A stretch of 64,000 nt of DNA from Ruegeria sp. HKCCA6707 (GCF_013033515.1 NZ_WQEG01000004.1:248001-312000); one strand, 5' to 3'; shown: positions 8,788-18,489, counted from the first letter of the stretch. A program made the numbers and translations. Notes: generated by a model from the letters alone, not told the origin.

Positions 8788-9928
8788 ACTCTTGGAACTT
8801 CTCTGCGGGTGAGAAGTAATTCAAGGTCTTTCTGGGTCTTTCGTTGAGTTCGCGGGCGACGGTATCGAGATGCTCTTGGGTGTGCACGGAGAGGTCCGTG
8901 CCTTTCGGGAAGTACTGGCGTAGGAGACGGTTGGTGTTCTCGTTGGTGCCGCGTTGCCACGGGCTGTGGGGATCGCAGAAGTAGATGTCGAGATCGGTCG
9001 CCAAGGTCAGGCTCTTGTGATCGGCCAGTTCCTTGCCTCGGTCCCATGTCAGCGTCTGGCGAAGTTCTCTGGGCAAATGCTGGACCTGTGCGGTAAGTGC
9101 AGCCACGACAGTCTGCGTTTCTTTCCCGCCTACCTTGGCAAGCATGACATAGCGGGTGCGCCGTTCCACCAACGTCGCGATGAAGCTGTTCTTTGAACCC
9201 GCTATGAGATCGCCTTCCCAGTGGCCAGGGATGGCGCGGTCCTCGACGGCGGCCGGACGTTCCCGGATCGAGATTGCATCCTTGATTTGACCAAGCCCAT
9301 CGCGCTTCAGGCTCGCATGACGGGATCGACGGATGGCTCGTGTTGCGCGCAGATGGGCCAGCAGCTCTTTCTTCAACACACCGCGGGCCTGGATAAACAA
9401 GCTTCTATAGATCGTCTCGTGGGACACGCGCGCGCCTTCGTCGTTGGGATGCTCGCGCTTCAACCAACCTGCAATTTGCTGAGGTGACCACTTGCGCACG
9501 AGTTTCTCTGCTATTGTCTGACAGAGCTGCGGCTGCCCCGCCAGCTTGCAAGGCTTTGGCCGCTTGGCCCGATCCCAGGCCGCCAGGTCTGCGCTGGCCG
9601 CGCGATAGACGCGTCGACCGCCATTGCGACGCACCTCCCGGCTGATTGTTGAAGGCGCTCGACGAAGCTGACGCGCAATGGAACGAAACGACAGCTTGGC
9701 TTTCAGGCCCCGAGAGATCTCTTCGCGTTCCGCCAGCGTCATTGCCAATCGCGAGCGCCGCCGCTCAGGTGGGCGGATACCACCTGTCCGTGCCAGTAGC
9801 GGATAGATTGACGATGAGTTCCGATCGAACCACCGACCGATCGAGCTCATCGACTCTCCGCGTTGCCAGCGATCCCAGATTTCCGCCTTTTGTTGGTCCG
9901 TAAAATAAATCCGACGTCGATAAGCCAT
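8768..9928 (-). CDS. IS30 family transposase
   Basis: A 386-residue transposase. The N-terminus has two helix-turn-helix regions: one near WQRGESMSSIGRWFDRNSSS and the IS30 signature LSFRSIARQLRRAPSTISRE around residues 75-95. The catalytic DDE core is recognisable as GHWEGDLIAG, LTWDRGKELA and the HSPWQRGTNENTNRLLR block, ending in LNERPRKTLNYFSPAEKF, all diagnostic of the family. The length is normal and no frameshift is seen, so the element may be active. Transposition of IS30 elements proceeds through joined inverted-repeat intermediates. Confidence 0.96.
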   Translation of the reverse strand: MAYRRRIYFTDQQKAEIWDRWQRGESMSSIGRWFDRNSSSIYPLLARTGGIRPPERRRSRLAMTLAEREEISRGLKAKLSFRSIARQLRRAPSTISREVRRNGGRRVYRAASADLAAWDRAKRPKPCKLAGQPQLCQTIAEKLVRKWSPQQIAGWLKREHPNDEGARVSHETIYRSLFIQARGVLKKELLAHLRATRAIRRSRHASLKRDGLGQIKDAISIRERPAAVEDRAIPGHWEGDLIAGSKNSFIATLVERRTRYVMLAKVGGKETQTVVAALTAQVQHLPRELRQTLTWDRGKELADHKSLTLATDLDIYFCDPHSPWQRGTNENTNRLLRQYFPKGTDLSVHTQEHLDTVARELNERPRKTLNYFSPAEKFQECVAAIS

Positions 9929-9959
9929 TCCAACACTCCATCTTTGCTCTCAAAGTGAA

Positions 9960-9979
9960 GTGTTGCGGCGATCCATTGA
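9960..9979. repeat. IS30 right terminal inverted repeat
   Basis: The 20 bases GTGTTGCGGCGATCCATTGA read, on the opposite strand, as the left repeat with two substitutions. They lie about 30 bases upstream of the transposase start. Confidence 0.8.
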
Positions 9980-10060
9980 GACCGCCGGACAAAGCGGACT
10001 TTCAAACTTGGCCGCAAGAAAGCCTCTGCGTGAAACCGGCTAACGCGCTCAAGTTTGTAA

Positions 10061-10960
10061 TTAGAACCTGACCCTAAACGCCAGGCCAATCAATGGGGCA
10101 GTCTCATAGCTTTGACGACTAATTTCTGCCCCGTTCGCATCATCCAGCGTCAGGCGGCCGTCAAATTCAGCGCCTGCAAATACGCTCAATGAAACCCCAG
10201 GATTCGGGTTGTACCCAACCGAGAGAACGACAGGGATGCTCTTGTCTTCGCCCACCCCATCCGGGGCAAGGCCATCTCCATTCAACCTGAACCGAATTCT
10301 CTCGGATCGCGCACTTAGTGAAATGTCCAAGGCCTCACTTAACTTGTAGCTTAGCGTTAACCCCGGCCCCTGCGTCGCTCCGACTCCAGAACCTGTGTTC
10401 AAGTTCCAGCGATCATTTATGTCCCAGTCGATCAGCAATGCAGGAAAAAAATCTGCACCGTCCTCGTCAAACTGAGAAAACGCACCAAAGGCCGGACCTA
10501 TCGTCAGACTCTCGTTCAGTTGCCAAGCAATACCTGCAAAAACTCCGTAAGTTCTGCCGTCAGATGAGGAAGCCCCGCTTTGATAGTCCCACCTGAGCTG
10601 TGGTGACACAAAGATTGTTGCTGTGTCGCTCGCACGAAATCGCATGGGAACACTAACGCGAAAGTCACGGATGTTTTCCCATGGCTGATTGTTCAATTGA
10701 CTAAAGCTATATTCCAGCTTCCCAAAGCTGGTTGAAAGTCCAATGGAGCTTCCTCCTTCAAGATTGTAAAGCGCGGTGGCGCGTAGAAATGTCCGGCTTG
10801 CCGAGAACTCACCACCGTTGCTCAAATCCGCGTCCCCTTGAAACGCAGCAATCCCATCAACCTGATACGCCCAGCCTAGGCGGGGCTGTGCAGCTAACGG
10901 AAATGCTGCAAACCCAAGGGAGATAGTTCCAAAGCAGCACGTTAGAACTAGGCTTTTCAT
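10061..10960 (-). CDS. Outer-membrane beta-barrel protein of unknown function
   Basis: A 299-residue exported protein with signal peptide MKSLVLTCCFGTISLGFAAF and a probable cleavage after LAAQ. The mature part is made of alternating hydrophobic/polar strands rich in Gly, Ser and Tyr (for example SIGLSTSFGKLEYSFS and LNTGSGVGATQGPGLTLSYKL) and ends in GLAFRVRF, with the terminal Phe typical of BamA-recognised barrels. It resembles outer-membrane proteins annotated only as hypothetical or DUF; I cannot name the family. It lies downstream of the caspase gene on the same strand with a 316-base gap, so it probably has its own promoter. Confidence 0.6.
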   Translation of the reverse strand: MKSLVLTCCFGTISLGFAAFPLAAQPRLGWAYQVDGIAAFQGDADLSNGGEFSASRTFLRATALYNLEGGSSIGLSTSFGKLEYSFSQLNNQPWENIRDFRVSVPMRFRASDTATIFVSPQLRWDYQSGASSSDGRTYGVFAGIAWQLNESLTIGPAFGAFSQFDEDGADFFPALLIDWDINDRWNLNTGSGVGATQGPGLTLSYKLSEALDISLSARSERIRFRLNGDGLAPDGVGEDKSIPVVLSVGYNPNPGVSLSVFAGAEFDGRLTLDDANGAEISRQSYETAPLIGLAFRVRF

Positions 10961-11276
10961 CTTACATTTCTCACGTGACGTTGGTTTCCTATTGGGTTGC
11001 CATTCATGGACGAGCGGTTCAAGTCCTTTAAAGTCTGCCCAAAGTACAACGCAGCCGCCCGGTTCAAGCGGTGGCTATGTAGGCGTAAGGTTGGCCAGGT
11101 GTTAATTGGCCGCAACAGTGTTAGGCATCAGATCGTACAATGCTTTCGCCGTTTCTTCGACAAGACACTTTTGCGCGTCATCCAGCACGGCATCGTGCGC
11201 CCGGAACTTTCGCATGTCGGTCTTTGGCTTCGAGTCTGCGAAACCCACCTCAATAGGCCGTGCCAGGATGCCCGGT
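10961..11276. other. 316-base gap with a coding-like remnant on the minus strand
   Basis: No complete gene is seen. On the minus strand between 11276 and 11102 one frame translates to a plausible protein-like stretch (it includes RKFRAHDAVLDDAQKC and ETAKALYDLMP) ending at a stop at 11102. It has no start of its own outside the caspase gene and could be the tail of a decayed gene. The segment near 10961-11000 is more AT-rich and may hold the promoter of the barrel protein gene. Confidence 0.4.
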
Positions 11277-13211
11277 TCAGTTCTCAGCCAGAATGATCGG
11301 GTCAAATCCACCGCTGCGCCATTGTTGCAGGGCCGAGGTGAAATTTGGTCCGGGTACTCCGTCGATTGCGCTGGAGTAATAGCCGGCCTGCTGGAGCAGT
11401 TTTTGAACTTCCATGATTGTCTCGCGTGACCATTGGTCTGATGCCAATGAGAGCTGATCGAGGATGGCACCATCATCCTCTGCCGCACCGCGTAACAGCA
11501 TCCGGGCCGCTTCAGATGGATCACGTGGAACCCCCCGGCCTTCATCCAGCAGAATGGCCGCCGCCAGATAGCCCTGATATTCTCCGTCGCGCGCTGCTCG
11601 CTGGAAATACCCCAGCGCCTGGTCTGGGCTGCCGGCGATACCGTCCTGAGCCAGTACGCCGAGGTTGAAGGTGGCTTTGGCCGAGCCACCATCTGCCGCT
11701 TGCTGCAACAAAGCCACTGCTCGGGTTTCGTCTTTGGGAACGATCTGCCCCTCGAACAAGGTCACGGCCAGGTTGATCATCGCGTCGAAACTGCCGCCTG
11801 CCGCAGCGCTTCGGTAGAGTTCCAAGGCACGGCTGGTGTCCTGTCCCACACCGGTGCCGCCTTCGTACAACTGCGCAAGCGAGACCATGGCGCGCAGGTC
11901 CCCTTGCTCTGCTGCCTGTCGATACAGTGTAACCGCGCGCTCGATATCGCCGGACGCAATGGTTGCCCGGGCCAGAAGGGCCACGTAATGCGGCAGATCT
12001 GGCGATTGAGCAGCCGCGGCACTACAGGCCTGGATCGCCGAGATCGCATTTTCCTGCAATCGCGTGAAAGGAACTCCAGGAATGCTGGCTGTTCGGTCCC
12101 TTGGATGCGTTGCCAGTCTTTCGCAAATGCCCCCGGGTGTGCTGTCTTCGGGACGCGGAATCGATGCAATCACCCGCTGTGCTTGTTCCACATGACGTCC
12201 GTCAGGATATTGCTCCAGATAGAATTCCAGCAAGGGACGCATCCGGCTGCGTTGCGCGAGTTTCCAGAGCCGTTCAGCCTGCTCATCCGCGTCGCCAGTT
12301 GAGAATGAACGGGTGACGAACTCGCCTTGATCGGCTTTGTCCAGAAAAGCCACCACTTCACCGACATGAGCGCCCTGAGGGTAGCGATCAATATAAAGCT
12401 GCATCAAAGACGGGTCTTGCGCATTGGCCGCGACTTGCCACAGCAGAGTTTCCTCGGATGCGGTTACAGGGCTGTTGTCAAAGCGGAATTGTTGGGTCAG
12501 GGACGAATTGTCCCACGGGATCTGGCGCCCGCCTGTGGCCGCCAGTACATCCTTGCGCACCGAGATCAGAAGGTCCGAGATATCCTGACCCGGCGTATAG
12601 ATATGGCTCAGCAAGGCTTCGGTGAAAAAACTGTTCCGCCCGGTCCCGTCATAGGCCACGTTGTCTGGCTGTGTTGCATAGGCGAATAGAAAGTCAGCCG
12701 CGCTGCCCACGCGGGCAAGCCCGTCGCCCCCTACATCAAGCCCGGTGCCTTCAAACGGATTGTCGCGGCAGGCATCCAGAAAAACCAGCCGGATCCCATC
12801 CGAACGTTCCATGCGGCTGACAAATTCCTCCATCGCGACGGTCTGTTCGGGGATGTCCGCGGGGGTCGAGATCTCGGCATCCACGGGCACAAGATAGTTG
12901 CGACCGTCCACCTGAAACCCGTGACCCGCGTAAAACAGAAGGGAGACATCGGAATCTGCCGCAGTCGCCCCATAGGATTCCGCAAGCGTCAGCATCTCGT
13001 CCCGGGTAAGATCCGTGCCCAGAAAAACGTCAAAACCAAGCCCTTCAAGCGCGATGGCCAGATCCGAGGCGTCATTGATTGGATTGTCCAGCGAGCCAAC
13101 CGCCAGGTAATCCGAGTTGCCAATCACCAAAGCCACGCGTTTGTCCGCAAGCGCAGCGCAGGCGCTGAACAGCATCAATATCACAGCGGTGAGGCTACGG
13201 ATCAAAAACAC
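11277..13211 (-). CDS. Secreted caspase-fold (peptidase C14) protein with Sel1-like repeats
   Basis: A 644-residue protein with signal peptide MFLIRSLTAVILMLFSACAALA. Residues 24-240 form a caspase p20-like domain: KRVALVIGNSDY, catalytic His97 in LLFYAGHGF and catalytic Cys148 in VFLDACRDNPF. The middle carries repeats of length and TPR/Sel1 type (SLAQLYEGGTGVGQDTSRAL, followed by GGSFDAMINLAVTLFEG), roughly residues 400-580. The last 45 residues resemble a peptidoglycan-binding-like helix bundle (VQKLLQQAGYYSSAIDGVPG). It begins 18 bases after the TpsA stop on the same strand, so the two are probably cotranscribed. The substrate is unknown; the protein should be periplasmic or surface-exposed. 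Both catalytic residues are present. Confidence 0.88.
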   Translation of the reverse strand: MFLIRSLTAVILMLFSACAALADKRVALVIGNSDYLAVGSLDNPINDASDLAIALEGLGFDVFLGTDLTRDEMLTLAESYGATAADSDVSLLFYAGHGFQVDGRNYLVPVDAEISTPADIPEQTVAMEEFVSRMERSDGIRLVFLDACRDNPFEGTGLDVGGDGLARVGSAADFLFAYATQPDNVAYDGTGRNSFFTEALLSHIYTPGQDISDLLISVRKDVLAATGGRQIPWDNSSLTQQFRFDNSPVTASEETLLWQVAANAQDPSLMQLYIDRYPQGAHVGEVVAFLDKADQGEFVTRSFSTGDADEQAERLWKLAQRSRMRPLLEFYLEQYPDGRHVEQAQRVIASIPRPEDSTPGGICERLATHPRDRTASIPGVPFTRLQENAISAIQACSAAAAQSPDLPHYVALLARATIASGDIERAVTLYRQAAEQGDLRAMVSLAQLYEGGTGVGQDTSRALELYRSAAAGGSFDAMINLAVTLFEGQIVPKDETRAVALLQQAADGGSAKATFNLGVLAQDGIAGSPDQALGYFQRAARDGEYQGYLAAAILLDEGRGVPRDPSEAARMLLRGAAEDDGAILDQLSLASDQWSRETIMEVQKLLQQAGYYSSAIDGVPGPNFTSALQQWRSGGFDPIILAEN

Positions 13212-13229
13212 GGTGCTTACTCCGGCAGA

Positions 13230-16200
13230 TCAAAGGCCGATGGCGCGGGTGAGGCTGATTTCAGCCTGGCCTACGGCAGCTACGATTGTTTCTACCTGCT
13301 GGTTCTGGATGATGACAAGTTCCGGGTCCGTTGCGCGGATCAATGTGATCGCTTTGCGAATTTCGCGCTGCGCCTGCTGAATCTCGCGCCGCGCCTGTTG
13401 TACCGCGTCGCGGCGGATTGCTGCGCGCTCTTCTGCGGTGGTGGCCAGAGCCAGACGGCGGTTGGCGGTCTCACCTGCCTCGCGGATGCCCGCGCTGGCG
13501 CCCCGGATGATTTCACCCACGGACTCAAGCCCGGGCGGAAGACCATCGACAATCTCATCCAGATCTTCGGCGTAATCATCCATGGCTTCGGCCAGACAGG
13601 ACAGGTATTCGCTCACATTCTCTCCGCTGCTGGCGCAAGAGGACACATCGCTGTCGAAATCCTGCGACGCGTTCTCGACTGTACCCAAAGCCGCTTCTGC
13701 CTCGGCCACGGTTGTGACAGCTGTGCCACCGCCGCCACCGCCGGTGATCGTAGTGTCAACCGTTGGTGTGATGGTTACCGTAGGCGTTGGCGGCACCGGA
13801 ATAATCGTCGTTGTGCCGCCGATCACCGCGACCCCCGGCAAAGAGGCCACCGCATAGTTCACACCGCCTGAACTGACCAAGTTGGAGGAGCTGAGCGTGA
13901 AACTCGTTGTGCCCGGTGAGGTGCTTGCGAAATTTGGCGACTGGAATGCGGATGCGGTGTTCAACGTATCCGAGGCGGGTCCAAACAGGTAGACCGAAGG
14001 CCCACCATAGACGGTGCCGGTTGCGGTTGCCGTCGATGTCGCACCGGTTGGGACAACCATCGAATTCGGGATCGCAAAGACCACTGGCGAGGTCGTGTAG
14101 TTGGCTGGGTTTGTGCTGCCCGTTCCGGGGGCCCAGTTTGTTCTGAAATTCCACCCTTGGGCGGAAGCGAGGCGATAGAATGTTTGCGTGTTCTGCAGTT
14201 GTCGCGTGGTCAGGCTGGTGCCGCCGCCCGCGCTGGACGATTGCCCGGTTGTGTTGCGGTTCCAGAACGATGCGTTAACAGAGCCGGTATTCGCACCAAC
14301 CAGCCCACCAAGTCGCGGCGAGACATTCGCCCCGGAAAAACTGACGGGCCCGGTGGCGTAGGTGCGCGTTATCGTGCCGCTATTTGATCCGACCAGACCG
14401 CCAAAATAGGCTGGTGATGTCGACGGCGCCAGGCTGTTCCCACCTGTCACACTCGACGTGGAATATGAATCCCGTATCAGAGAAAAATTCTCACCAACGA
14501 GACCACCCATTACATAGGTTAACGAAGCGCTGCCGGTTACCGACCCTGTGCTATGGGATCGGATAATGCTGCCGGTGTTTCGACCCACCAAGCCGCCGGT
14601 GATTACGGTGTCCGATTCAATCGGGATCACATCGACGGCGGCTGTGGAAAAGCTGTCGATGATCGTGCCGCTGTTTTCGCCGACCAGTCCGCCGGACGGC
14701 GCATAGCCGCCGCTGAACAACGTCCCCGAAGTCATCACGCCCGATACGGTGCCGTCGTTGACGGCGGCCAGTATACCACCTTCACCAACCGAGACGTCGG
14801 CATTGGTGATCGACAAATTCCGGACCGTGCCGCTGAGGACGTTGAAAAGCCCAGCGGCGTTGAAGGTGTCGTTTATGAACAATCCGTCGATAGCAAACCG
14901 GTTGCCTTCCAGGGTGCCAGAAAAATTCATCGGTTCAAAACCGCGGAACCAGGTCGAGGTGGCAGAGGCGTCGATATTGTTGGCCAGTTCGAAATTGAGG
15001 CTGGACAGCTGCGAGCCGCCAATGCCTTGCAGGCCATAGACGTCGGTCAAACGGTACGGATTCGAACCTGATCCGTTGCCACCCGAGACGCGCAGGAAAT
15101 TGGCTGAGGGGTTGATCGCGAAATCGGACGCCGCAAAGCTGGGCAGATTGGTGCTGATCTGACGCCAGAACCCTGCCAGCAAAGAAAACGTGCCGACATT
15201 GACGTCTCCACCGGCGCCTGTGGTGATCAGGCCAAGCCCGTCGACGGCCCCGAGCGCAGTTAAGACCAACCCACCGCTGGGCGCAGTGATGGCACCGTTC
15301 AGCGTAATCGCATTGTCCGCGATCAAGATAAGATCGGTGGCGCTTGTCCAATCGATATCCGCGTTGATCGTGATGTTGCCCGCATCCGGACCGGTTCCCG
15401 ACGTGGTCAACGTCACACCTGCCGAGGCCAGTTGCCCTTCCAGAACAGCTTCCGAAATCGTGCCGGGAACGGTCACATTGATCGGGTCCAGCAGCAACTC
15501 GCCAATTCGGCCATTGGGCGCGCGCAAGTCGGCGAAACCGCGATAGATCAGATCGATCTTGCCAGAAACCTCGGCAAACCCGCCATCGCCAGCTTCGGCG
15601 CCGCCACGGGCCGAGATGTCGCCATGGAACTTGGTCAGATAGTCGGACCAGACGATGATGCGCCCGCCGTCACCGCGCGTACCGCCATTTGCGACGATCT
15701 TTGAATTTGCATCCACCGTGGTTGTATGCGCCGTTTGCAAGGACCCGCCGCCCTGGAAGTCACCGCCAACAAGGATGGTGCCGCCGTCGCCGGCCCCTGC
15801 CCCATTGGCTTTTAACGTTGCACCGGCCAGCTTGATCGCCTCGCCAGTGACAGTGATTGTACCACCATCCTGCGACCGAACACGGGGCCGGGGCGAGCGG
15901 GTCAGTTCCGCTTTGCGCGCCGAGGTGTTAATCTTGCCGCTGACTTGGACACCGCCGCCGCTGCCGCCAAGCACGACTGCGCCGGACACACCACTGACCG
16001 AGCGGGCCTCGATCACGCCTGACATATTGATCACCTGACGCGCCGCATTGCGCGCGCTGGCGGCTTTCAGGTGCACAACACCTCCATCCGCTTCGATCCG
16101 CCCGGAATTGGTGACCAGATCCTCCATTGTCGTGTCAGAGGGTACGGCAACCTGAAGAAAGCCATCGCCCGACACATCCAATGTTACTTTTTCTCCGGCC

Positions 16201-16829
16201 CCAAGCCCGACTTTGCCCAAGGGAACCTGGATCAACCCCGAATTGGTCACCTTGCCACCGATCAGTGCGGCATAGCCCCCGGGTACGATGGATATCGTCC
16301 CGGCATTCTCAACAGCGGCTGACGCGCCGTCGCCAGCGTAGCGATATCTGCCGTTCAGAAAATCATCATCCGAGATATCCAGTGTCGAGGCCACAAATCC
16401 CGCTGCGTTAACATGGCCATTTGGCCCGATGACGATACCGTTGGGATTGACCAGATGAACCTTGCCATTTGCATTCATCTGACCGTGGATTTGGCTGGTC
16501 GTATCGCCGGTCACGCGATTCAGGATCACACTGTTCTTGCCCGGCTGCTGGATGTTCACCGTCGATCCCGACCCGATCGAGAACCCGTTCCAGTTCACAA
16601 TCGCAGTGTTCGAACCCTGGTTGATGTTCAACGTGTTCGCGTTGGGTTTCTTGATCTTGACCTGGCCCGCTGCAACGGTTCCGCCATTGGGCAAGGATTG
16701 GGCCACCGCCGTTGTGGTCCACAACAGCGCCGAGGCGGACAAAATCGCCGCGCAGTACCACAGGGTGGCTCGCTTAGAACCTGCGGCTTGCAACGATGGT
16801 GAACCTGTTTCCATCTTGTCCAAGGTCAT
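13230..16829 (-). CDS. TpsA-type two-partner secretion exoprotein with filamentous haemagglutinin N-terminal domain and GLUG repeats
   Basis: A large exoprotein of about 1199 residues. I use the ATG at 16829 because a GGAAGGGG ribosome binding site precedes it; the frame stays open to 16994 but deep inside tpsB. An extended signal peptide ends near TTAVAQ. The TPS domain follows with IVNWNGFSIG, VILNRVTGD and the diagnostic NPNGI motif. A central region has GLUG-type repeats (GGLVGENSG, GGLVGRNTGS, GGLVGSNSGT, GGLVGANTGS; about 14100-14720). The C-terminus is different: a helical, charged stretch (ARREIQQAQREIRKAITLIR). The partner TpsB lies directly upstream and overlaps by about 56 bases. 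Likely role: adhesion or surface structure. Confidence 0.88.
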   Translation of the reverse strand: MTLDKMETGSPSLQAAGSKRATLWYCAAILSASALLWTTTAVAQSLPNGGTVAAGQVKIKKPNANTLNINQGSNTAIVNWNGFSIGSGSTVNIQQPGKNSVILNRVTGDTTSQIHGQMNANGKVHLVNPNGIVIGPNGHVNAAGFVASTLDISDDDFLNGRYRYAGDGASAAVENAGTISIVPGGYAALIGGKVTNSGLIQVPLGKVGLGAGEKVTLDVSGDGFLQVAVPSDTTMEDLVTNSGRIEADGGVVHLKAASARNAARQVINMSGVIEARSVSGVSGAVVLGGSGGGVQVSGKINTSARKAELTRSPRPRVRSQDGGTITVTGEAIKLAGATLKANGAGAGDGGTILVGGDFQGGGSLQTAHTTTVDANSKIVANGGTRGDGGRIIVWSDYLTKFHGDISARGGAEAGDGGFAEVSGKIDLIYRGFADLRAPNGRIGELLLDPINVTVPGTISEAVLEGQLASAGVTLTTSGTGPDAGNITINADIDWTSATDLILIADNAITLNGAITAPSGGLVLTALGAVDGLGLITTGAGGDVNVGTFSLLAGFWRQISTNLPSFAASDFAINPSANFLRVSGGNGSGSNPYRLTDVYGLQGIGGSQLSSLNFELANNIDASATSTWFRGFEPMNFSGTLEGNRFAIDGLFINDTFNAAGLFNVLSGTVRNLSITNADVSVGEGGILAAVNDGTVSGVMTSGTLFSGGYAPSGGLVGENSGTIIDSFSTAAVDVIPIESDTVITGGLVGRNTGSIIRSHSTGSVTGSASLTYVMGGLVGENFSLIRDSYSTSSVTGGNSLAPSTSPAYFGGLVGSNSGTITRTYATGPVSFSGANVSPRLGGLVGANTGSVNASFWNRNTTGQSSSAGGGTSLTTRQLQNTQTFYRLASAQGWNFRTNWAPGTGSTNPANYTTSPVVFAIPNSMVVPTGATSTATATGTVYGGPSVYLFGPASDTLNTASAFQSPNFASTSPGTTSFTLSSSNLVSSGGVNYAVASLPGVAVIGGTTTIIPVPPTPTVTITPTVDTTITGGGGGGTAVTTVAEAEAALGTVENASQDFDSDVSSCASSGENVSEYLSCLAEAMDDYAEDLDEIVDGLPPGLESVGEIIRGASAGIREAGETANRRLALATTAEERAAIRRDAVQQARREIQQAQREIRKAITLIRATDPELVIIQNQQVETIVAAVGQAEISLTRAIGL

Positions 16830-18489
16830 CGCGTTCGCCCCTTCCATATTCCACTCGTACCGATCCGGATCGATAGGCCGAGTCTTCAATCGTAAACAAA
16901 TCAAGCCCGATCCCATAGGAAAAGGCAGTGGTTGTGCTTTGCTCAAATACTGTGGGTTGTTGCAGGCCAAGTTCTCCGTATGCGCCGAAAGCATAGGGTT
17001 TCAGCAACAGAGGAACCCCAGCAAGCGTGACTTGCTGCGACCGCCCAACCTCGGTCCGAACAACCCAGCCATCATCCCCGCGCAACTCGCCGGCATCAAA
17101 GGTCGACAATTCGCTAGAGCTGGCGATATTGAATTGCTCGGAGGTCACCAGCGGGTCTCCAAAGCTTGTTTGAACGCGACCACTCACGCTGAGCGACCAC
17201 AGCGCGCTGAGCGGGCGCTGATATTGCGCTGAAAGAACCAACTTGGTGAACTCTGCGCTGGCACCTTGCCGGGACAAGGGTGTGTCGCCCGGCCCCGTAG
17301 TCGAACTGGCACCAAACGCGTCCAAACCGCGTGACAAGATCGCGCTGCCCCTCAGAAACGATCCGTTTTCATAATTCACCGACGCGTCAGCCGTCGCCCG
17401 TAGAACACTCAGATCGTCATCATAGATCGGCAGCTTGAGTGATCCTGCCAAAATGTCCTGCGAGTCGCTGATCCGATCCAGAATAAGCTGTGATGACAGG
17501 TTCAGTTTTCGCGACCTGATCCAGGGATAATACAACCGGAACGAAAAGCGGTCGAAACGGCTTTCATTGGGCAGGAAACTGGAATCGGGTTGCGCCGTAC
17601 TTGCGGTGAATTCAGCGTTGAGGGTCAGACCGTCGTAACCGACCGGAAGCACAGCCCCCGCCGCAAGAATCCGGTATTGGGGATCACTTGAGAAATAGCG
17701 TGGCGCCGCACCGCCTGCGTTGAAATAGAATGTCTCACCCAGATCAAGCGCACCGTTGACCTCAAGCCCAAGTGACAGGTTTACAGGGCCAAGTTCATCC
17801 GACAGCGTGTTGTCAAAGCCATAAGATCCGGTGAACTGCTTGAATTGACCATCCAGTGTCAAAACCGTTGCACCCGAAGCATCACCGGCTGACAGTGTTG
17901 AAGCCAGGCGCAGTCCAAACGTATCGCCCGCAAGCAACAAGGCGCGTTCAATCTGCTGCAGTGTCACTCCGCGCTTGCCGATCAGTGGCTGCGTGATCGC
18001 AACAACCCGTTCGCGCGCCTGATCGGGTACCTTTGCGGAATCTATCCGTTCGATGAAGCCATCGATCACGACGATCCGCAGGGTTCCGCCGTCTCGCAGC
18101 GTCTGCTGCGGAAGAACCACGCGGCTTAAAACGTACCCGGCATTGGTGTAGGCGGTTTCAAGCCGATTGGTCGCCGCAAAGATCTCGGATACGGCAACGC
18201 GCTTGCCGGTCAGCCGTTCGGCAAAAGCGGCATTGGCCTCGGCCATCTGTGGCAAAGCGCCTTGGATATCGACACCACCGACGGTGACAAACAATCGATC
18301 TGCACCCTCGGGAATCGGAGCGCCGGGATCGCGCGCGACAGTAACTGGCCCGGTACTGCGTTGATTTTGCGGTTGAAATGTCGAAGGCGCCAGGTTGGAG
18401 GCACTTTGCGCCTGCGCGGGCCCGCTGGTGACCAGAGACAAAGCCGCAATCATCGAAGCGACCGAAGCGAACTTGTTGATAGGCGTCAT
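16774..18489 (-). CDS. ShlB/FhaC/HecB-type TpsB outer-membrane transporter
   Basis: A 571-residue protein. The start MTPINKFASVASMIAALSLV gives a clean signal peptide ending GPAQAQ; the frame is open 27 codons further upstream without signal-like sequence. Two POTRA-like domains follow (GTLRIVVIDGFIERID, then ITQPLIGKRGVTLQQIERALLLAGDTFGL), then a 16-stranded barrel region beginning about residue 230 and ending in FTIVASRRF with terminal Phe. Such proteins secrete the neighbouring TpsA through the outer membrane by recognising its TPS domain. The pair overlap, as is common, and the gene heads a probable tpsB-tpsA-caspase operon. Confidence 0.93.
   Translation of the reverse strand: MTPINKFASVASMIAALSLVTSGPAQAQSASNLAPSTFQPQNQRSTGPVTVARDPGAPIPEGADRLFVTVGGVDIQGALPQMAEANAAFAERLTGKRVAVSEIFAATNRLETAYTNAGYVLSRVVLPQQTLRDGGTLRIVVIDGFIERIDSAKVPDQARERVVAITQPLIGKRGVTLQQIERALLLAGDTFGLRLASTLSAGDASGATVLTLDGQFKQFTGSYGFDNTLSDELGPVNLSLGLEVNGALDLGETFYFNAGGAAPRYFSSDPQYRILAAGAVLPVGYDGLTLNAEFTASTAQPDSSFLPNESRFDRFSFRLYYPWIRSRKLNLSSQLILDRISDSQDILAGSLKLPIYDDDLSVLRATADASVNYENGSFLRGSAILSRGLDAFGASSTTGPGDTPLSRQGASAEFTKLVLSAQYQRPLSALWSLSVSGRVQTSFGDPLVTSEQFNIASSSELSTFDAGELRGDDGWVVRTEVGRSQQVTLAGVPLLLKPYAFGAYGELGLQQPTVFEQSTTTAFSYGIGLDLFTIEDSAYRSGSVRVEYGRGERDDLGQDGNRFTIVASRRF

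Larger units (their letters stand above)
8768..9979 (-). mobile_element. IS30-family insertion sequence
   Basis: A complete insertion sequence containing a single transposase gene on the minus strand. Imperfect inverted repeats lie at 8768-8787 and 9960-9979 and match in 18 of 20 positions when one is reverse-complemented. The left repeat overlaps the transposase stop codon. Weaker similarity continues for about 8 bases outside each repeat, so the true ends may be roughly 8760 and 9987; I cannot identify the short target duplication. It sits between two genes and does not appear to break either. Confidence 0.85.

Noticed and set aside
11102..11692. 196-codon minus-strand frame overlapping the caspase gene
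   Set aside because: Its first two thirds overlap the C-terminal coding part of the caspase gene in another frame; only the tail outside is noted as a remnant.
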